This document shows, in pieces, positions 4,999-7,368 of a stretch of DNA of 7,368 nucleotides. Numbering within the stretch: the stretch's first letter is position 1; every line of letters begins with the position of its first letter. The stretch comes from Rhodoferax sp. GTDB taxonomy: Bacteria > Pseudomonadota > Gammaproteobacteria > Burkholderiales > Burkholderiaceae_C. Under the pieces are notes generated by a model. It had not been told where the DNA came from, did no database searches, and saw nothing but the letters and a program-made list of their open reading frames with translations. The translations under genes and the position numbers were made by a program. Location of the stretch: the NCBI GenBank assembly GCA_021737905.1, contig JAIPDA010000114.1:1-7368 (forward strand), given 5' to 3'.

Positions 4999-6123
4999 AT
5001 GAATGCCCCCATCCAGACCACCAGCGAGAGCTGGTATGCCCGTCCCGTCGACAAAACCAGCCAGACCGACGACGAACGCATCAAGGACATCACCGTGCTT
5101 CCACCGCCGGAACATCTGATCCGCTTTTTCCCGATCAGCGCTACGCCGGTTGAGTCGCTGATCACCCAAACCCGCCAGAGCATTCACAACATCATGGCCG
5201 GCACCGACGACCGATTGCTGTTGGTCATCGGCCCTTGTTCCATCCATGACCCGGCTGCCGCGCTGGAGTACGCGCGCCGGCTGGTCGAGCAAAGGCACAA
5301 GTACGCCGGCACGCTGGAAATCGTGATGCGCGTGTATTTTGAAAAGCCCCGTACCACCGTGGGCTGGAAGGGCCTGATCAACGACCCCTACCTGGACGAG
5401 AGCTACCGCATTGACGAAGGCCTGCGCATTGCGCGTCAGTTGCTGATCGATATCAACCGGCTGGGTCTGCCCGCCGGCAGCGAGTTTCTGGACGTGATTT
5501 CGCCGCAGTACATTGGCGACCTCATTTCCTGGGGCGCCATCGGTGCCCGCACCACCGAAAGCCAGGTGCACCGCGAGCTGGCTTCGGGTATTTCTGCGCC
5601 CATTGGTTTTAAAAATGGCACCGACGGCAATATCCGCATTGCCACCGACGCCATCCAGGCGGCGGCCCGCGGTCACCACTTTTTGTCTGTGCACAAAAAC
5701 GGGCAGGTGGCGATTGTGCAAACCAAGGGCAATCGCGATTGCCACGTGATTTTGCGCGGCGGCAAGGCGCCCAACTATGACGCTGCCAGCGTGGCTGCCG
5801 CTTGCAAAGACCTGGACGCTGCGCAATTGCCGGCCACGCTGATGGTCGATTGCAGCCATGCCAACAGTTCTAAGCAGCACGAAAAACAGCTCGAAGTGGC
5901 GCGTGACATCGGCGCTCAGGTGGCCGGCGGCTCCAAGCAGGTCTTCGGCCTGATGGTGGAGAGCCACCTCCATGCAGGGGCTCAGAAATTCACACCGGGC
6001 AAAGACGACGCCAGTGCCTTGACCTACGGCAAGAGCATCACCGACGCCTGCATCAGCTGGGAGGACTCACTCAAGCTGCTCGAAGGTTTGTCGCAAGCCG
6101 TTTTGGCACGCCGCGCGCTCTGA
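4999..6123 (+). CDS. aroG: Class I 3-deoxy-7-phosphoheptulonate (DAHP) synthase
   Basis: This enzyme condenses phosphoenolpyruvate and erythrose 4-phosphate to DAHP, the first step of the shikimate pathway, in the cytoplasm. The 374-residue product shows the full AroF/G/H (class I alpha) signature: VIGPCSIHDP (76-85), RVYFEKPRTTVGWKG (111-125), GARTTESQVHRELASG (182-197), GFKNGTDG (203-210), RGGKAPNYD (253-261) and VDCSHANSSK (283-292). The metal ligands match E. coli AroG with a constant offset through most of the protein: C80, H287, E321 and D349. GEFLD-like and ESQVHRELASG residues resemble E. coli AroG more than AroF, but which amino acid inhibits the enzyme cannot be settled by eye. The N-terminal tail is about 19 residues longer than in E. 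coli. Expression is probably controlled by the Phe/Tyr leader peptide and attenuator immediately upstream (4828-4958). It is convergent with mpl. Confidence 0.95.
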   Translation: MNAPIQTTSESWYARPVDKTSQTDDERIKDITVLPPPEHLIRFFPISATPVESLITQTRQSIHNIMAGTDDRLLLVIGPCSIHDPAAALEYARRLVEQRHKYAGTLEIVMRVYFEKPRTTVGWKGLINDPYLDESYRIDEGLRIARQLLIDINRLGLPAGSEFLDVISPQYIGDLISWGAIGARTTESQVHRELASGISAPIGFKNGTDGNIRIATDAIQAAARGHHFLSVHKNGQVAIVQTKGNRDCHVILRGGKAPNYDAASVAAACKDLDAAQLPATLMVDCSHANSSKQHEKQLEVARDIGAQVAGGSKQVFGLMVESHLHAGAQKFTPGKDDASALTYGKSITDACISWEDSLKLLEGLSQAVLARRAL

Positions 6124-6143
6124 GCGTGCCAGAAGGAACAGGG

Positions 6144-6171
6144 ATGGATCCCCGCATGCGCAAGGATGACG
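6144..6171 (+). repeat. REP-like palindromic repeat, copy 1 (degraded)
   Basis: This 28-base unit begins ATGGATCCCCGC and ends GGATGACG. It matches copy 2 (6223-6250, inverted) at 23 of 28 positions by hand alignment. Its own palindrome is eroded: only ATCC/GGAT and the central GCATGC remain. It resembles the widespread proteobacterial intergenic repeat with the core GTCATTCC...GGAATCCA. Confidence 0.7.
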
Positions 6172-6200
6172 AGAATTCTGCGGGTAGGACGGATTGAGCC

Positions 6201-6221
6201 TGCGAGGGCGGCGCATTTTTT
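6201..6221 (+). terminator. Possible weak terminator after aroG
   Basis: TGCG (6201-6204) can pair with CGCA (6212-6215) around a seven-base loop, followed directly by six Ts (6216-6221). The stem has only four base pairs, so this is a weak call. It lies about 80 bases past the aroG stop, between the two repeat copies. Confidence 0.25.
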
Positions 6222-6222
6222 C

Positions 6223-6250
6223 CGTCATTCCTGCGCAAGCAGGAATCCAT
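6223..6250 (-). repeat. REP-like palindromic repeat, copy 2 (intact hairpin)
   Basis: On the plus strand ATTCCTGC (6227-6234), loop GCAA (6235-6238) and GCAGGAAT (6239-6246) form a perfect 8-base-pair stem with a GNRA-type loop, flanked by CGTC and CCAT. It is inverted relative to copy 1 and ends two bases before the mpl stop codon. Placed just after two converging genes, it may protect message ends or limit read-through. No T run follows it on either strand. Confidence 0.75.
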
Positions 6251-6252
6251 CG

Positions 6253-7368
6253 TCAAGCGGCCAGTGCGGCCAGCAGTTTGCTGTGAATGTCACCGAAGCC
6301 GCCGTTGCTCATGCACAGCAAGTGGTCGCCCGGCTGAGCCGCGGCCTTGACTTGCGCCAGCACGGACGCGATATCGCCAGCCACCTGCGCGCGCGCGCCC
6401 ATGGGGGCCAACGCAGCCCTGGCGTCCCAGTCCAGGCCGCCTGCATGACAAAAAGCCAGGTCGGCTTGTTCCAGGCTCCAGGGCAGCTGCGCCGTCATGG
6501 TGCCCAGTTTCATGGTGTTGCTGCGCGGCTCAAAGATCGCCAGGATGCGCGCTGAGCTCTGTCCTTGCGCATTCAATTGACGCCGCAGGCCGTCTATGGT
6601 GGTGTGGATCGCCGTCGGATGGTGTGCAAAGTCGTCATAGACCGTGATGTTGCCGCCTTCGCGCGTCAAAATGCCACGCACTTCCATGCGGCGCTTGACG
6701 TTCTCAAAGCTGGACAAGGCCAGGGCTGCATCGGCAGGGCGCACGCCCACGTGCTCGGCTGCGGCGATGGCTGCCAGTGCATTGAGCTGGTTGTGTACGC
6801 CGGTCAGAGACCAGCGCACCCGGGCGACTGTTTCACCGGCCTTGAGTACGGCAAAGTCATCGGGCTCCCCGTCGGCGCTGAAACCGCTTTGCGCGCCTGC
6901 GCCGAAGCCGACTTGCTCGCTCCAGCAGCCCTGGGCCAGCACGCGGGCCAGGCTGTCTGGCTCGGCGTTGAACACCACCCGGCCCTGCGCAGGCACGGTC
7001 CGCAGCAAATGATGAAACTGCCGCTCGATCACCGCCAGATTGTCAAAAATGTCCGCGTGGTCAAACTCCAGGTTGTTCAAAACCGCCGTGCGCGGGCGGT
7101 AGTGCACGAACTTGCTGCGCTTGTCGAAAAATGCGGTGTCGTACTCGTCGGCTTCGATGACAAAGCAGCGACCCTGACCTAGTCTTGCAGAGACGCCAAA
7201 ATTCAGTGGAACGCCGCCGATCAGAAAGCCCGGTTGCAGGCCGGCCTGCTCCAGAATCCAGGTCAGCATGGCCGTTGTTGTGGTCTTGCCGTGGGTGCCG
7301 GCGACGGCCAGCACATGGCGGCCCTGCAGCACGTGCGCGGCCAGCCACTGTGGGCCGCTGGTGTAGGG
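6253..7368 (-). CDS. mpl: Mpl, UDP-N-acetylmuramate:tripeptide ligase, N-terminus beyond the window
   Basis: Mpl joins the recycled tripeptide L-Ala-gamma-D-Glu-meso-diaminopimelate to UDP-MurNAc in the cytoplasm, returning cell-wall fragments to peptidoglycan synthesis. The reading frame is open through the right edge (first visible residues PYTSGPQWLAAHVLQG), giving 371 residues. The family length is about 455, so roughly 95 residues including the true start are missing. A GTG at 7332 is internal and not the start. The ATP-binding loop AGTHGKTTTT is at 7276-7302. Mpl-specific EADEYDTAFFDKRSKFVHY follows, then NNLEFDHADIF, LTGVHNQLNALAA, FENVKRRMEVRG, YDDFAHHPTAI and FEPRSNTMKLG. The EADEYDTAFFDKRSKF stretch separates Mpl from MurC. 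The C-terminus ends CMSNGGFGDIHSKLLAALAA, as is usual. The stop codon at 6255-6253 directly abuts a palindromic repeat. Confidence 0.95.
   Translation of the reverse strand, partial: PYTSGPQWLAAHVLQGRHVLAVAGTHGKTTTTAMLTWILEQAGLQPGFLIGGVPLNFGVSARLGQGRCFVIEADEYDTAFFDKRSKFVHYRPRTAVLNNLEFDHADIFDNLAVIERQFHHLLRTVPAQGRVVFNAEPDSLARVLAQGCWSEQVGFGAGAQSGFSADGEPDDFAVLKAGETVARVRWSLTGVHNQLNALAAIAAAEHVGVRPADAALALSSFENVKRRMEVRGILTREGGNITVYDDFAHHPTAIHTTIDGLRRQLNAQGQSSARILAIFEPRSNTMKLGTMTAQLPWSLEQADLAFCHAGGLDWDARAALAPMGARAQVAGDIASVLAQVKAAAQPGDHLLCMSNGGFGDIHSKLLAALAA

Noticed and set aside
4854..5183. Minus-strand ORF of 109 codons over the aroG leader
   Set aside because: It reads through the terminator and the aroG start in antisense, with no recognisable domain or ribosome-binding site. 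The leader is better explained by the plus-strand attenuator.
4978..5973. Open frame of 331 codons antisense to aroG
   Set aside because: aroG on the plus strand has every catalytic motif. The antisense product is His/Gln/Gly-rich with no recognisable domain, a usual shadow in GC-rich DNA.
6071..6256. Small minus-strand ORF across the aroG-mpl gap
   Set aside because: Its residues SCLRRNDG and SSLRMRGSIP are the translation of the two palindromic repeats. It overlaps the end of aroG and has no sign of being a gene.
6565..7182. Open frame of 205 codons antisense to mpl
   Set aside because: The minus-strand mpl frame contains the ATP-binding loop and Mpl-specific motifs; the plus-strand frame shows none.
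1..7368. CRISPR arrays, tRNA/rRNA genes, insertion sequences or prophage genes
   Set aside because: I saw no direct-repeat arrays, RNA gene signatures, transposase motifs or phage proteins. The only repeats noticed are the two short palindromic units near 6144-6250.

Overview
The window looks like chromosomal core sequence from a betaproteobacterium, most likely Burkholderiales and probably close to Comamonadaceae (Polaromonas/Rhodoferax-like). This rests on protein character, GC-rich codon use and a Mpl-type cell-wall recycling ligase. No database comparison was possible. Nothing suggests recent gene transfer.

Layout, left to right. (1) Minus strand: the first 454 codons of an RNB-domain exoribonuclease whose C-terminus runs off the left edge, preceded by a YqiA-like alpha/beta-hydrolase. 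(2) Plus strand, divergent from yqiA across 38 bases: rodA, the SEDS peptidoglycan glycosyltransferase. (3) Plus strand: tldD, a TldD/PmbA-family metalloprotease. (4) Between tldD and aroG, a compact regulatory leader: a 24-codon peptide ORF with six Phe/Tyr codons in eight consecutive positions, a possible antiterminator, and a strong intrinsic terminator. (5) Plus strand: aroG, a class I DAHP synthase, the entry step of aromatic amino-acid synthesis. (6) A convergent 129-base gap with two inverted copies of a short palindromic repeat. (7) Minus strand: mpl, entering from the right edge without its first ~95 residues.

The most interesting element is the aroG leader. The peptide, the terminator and an upstream copy of the terminator's 3' arm together form a textbook layout for ribosome-mediated transcription attenuation by phenylalanine and tyrosine. 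Ribosomes stalled on Phe/Tyr codons would leave the antiterminator free to form and keep aroG on. Ribosomes reaching the leader stop would allow termination. In E. coli the Phe- and Tyr-sensitive DAHP synthase genes are controlled by TyrR, so this is a different solution.

A second, window-wide pattern is that five starts (exoribonuclease, yqiA, rodA, tldD and the leader peptide) have a -10-like hexamer ending 6 or 7 bases before the ATG and no convincing Shine-Dalgarno. Only aroG has a clear AAGGAAG site. This suggests leaderless transcripts at several loci. The genes otherwise belong to separate core functions: RNA turnover, cell-wall elongation and recycling, peptide processing, and the shikimate pathway.
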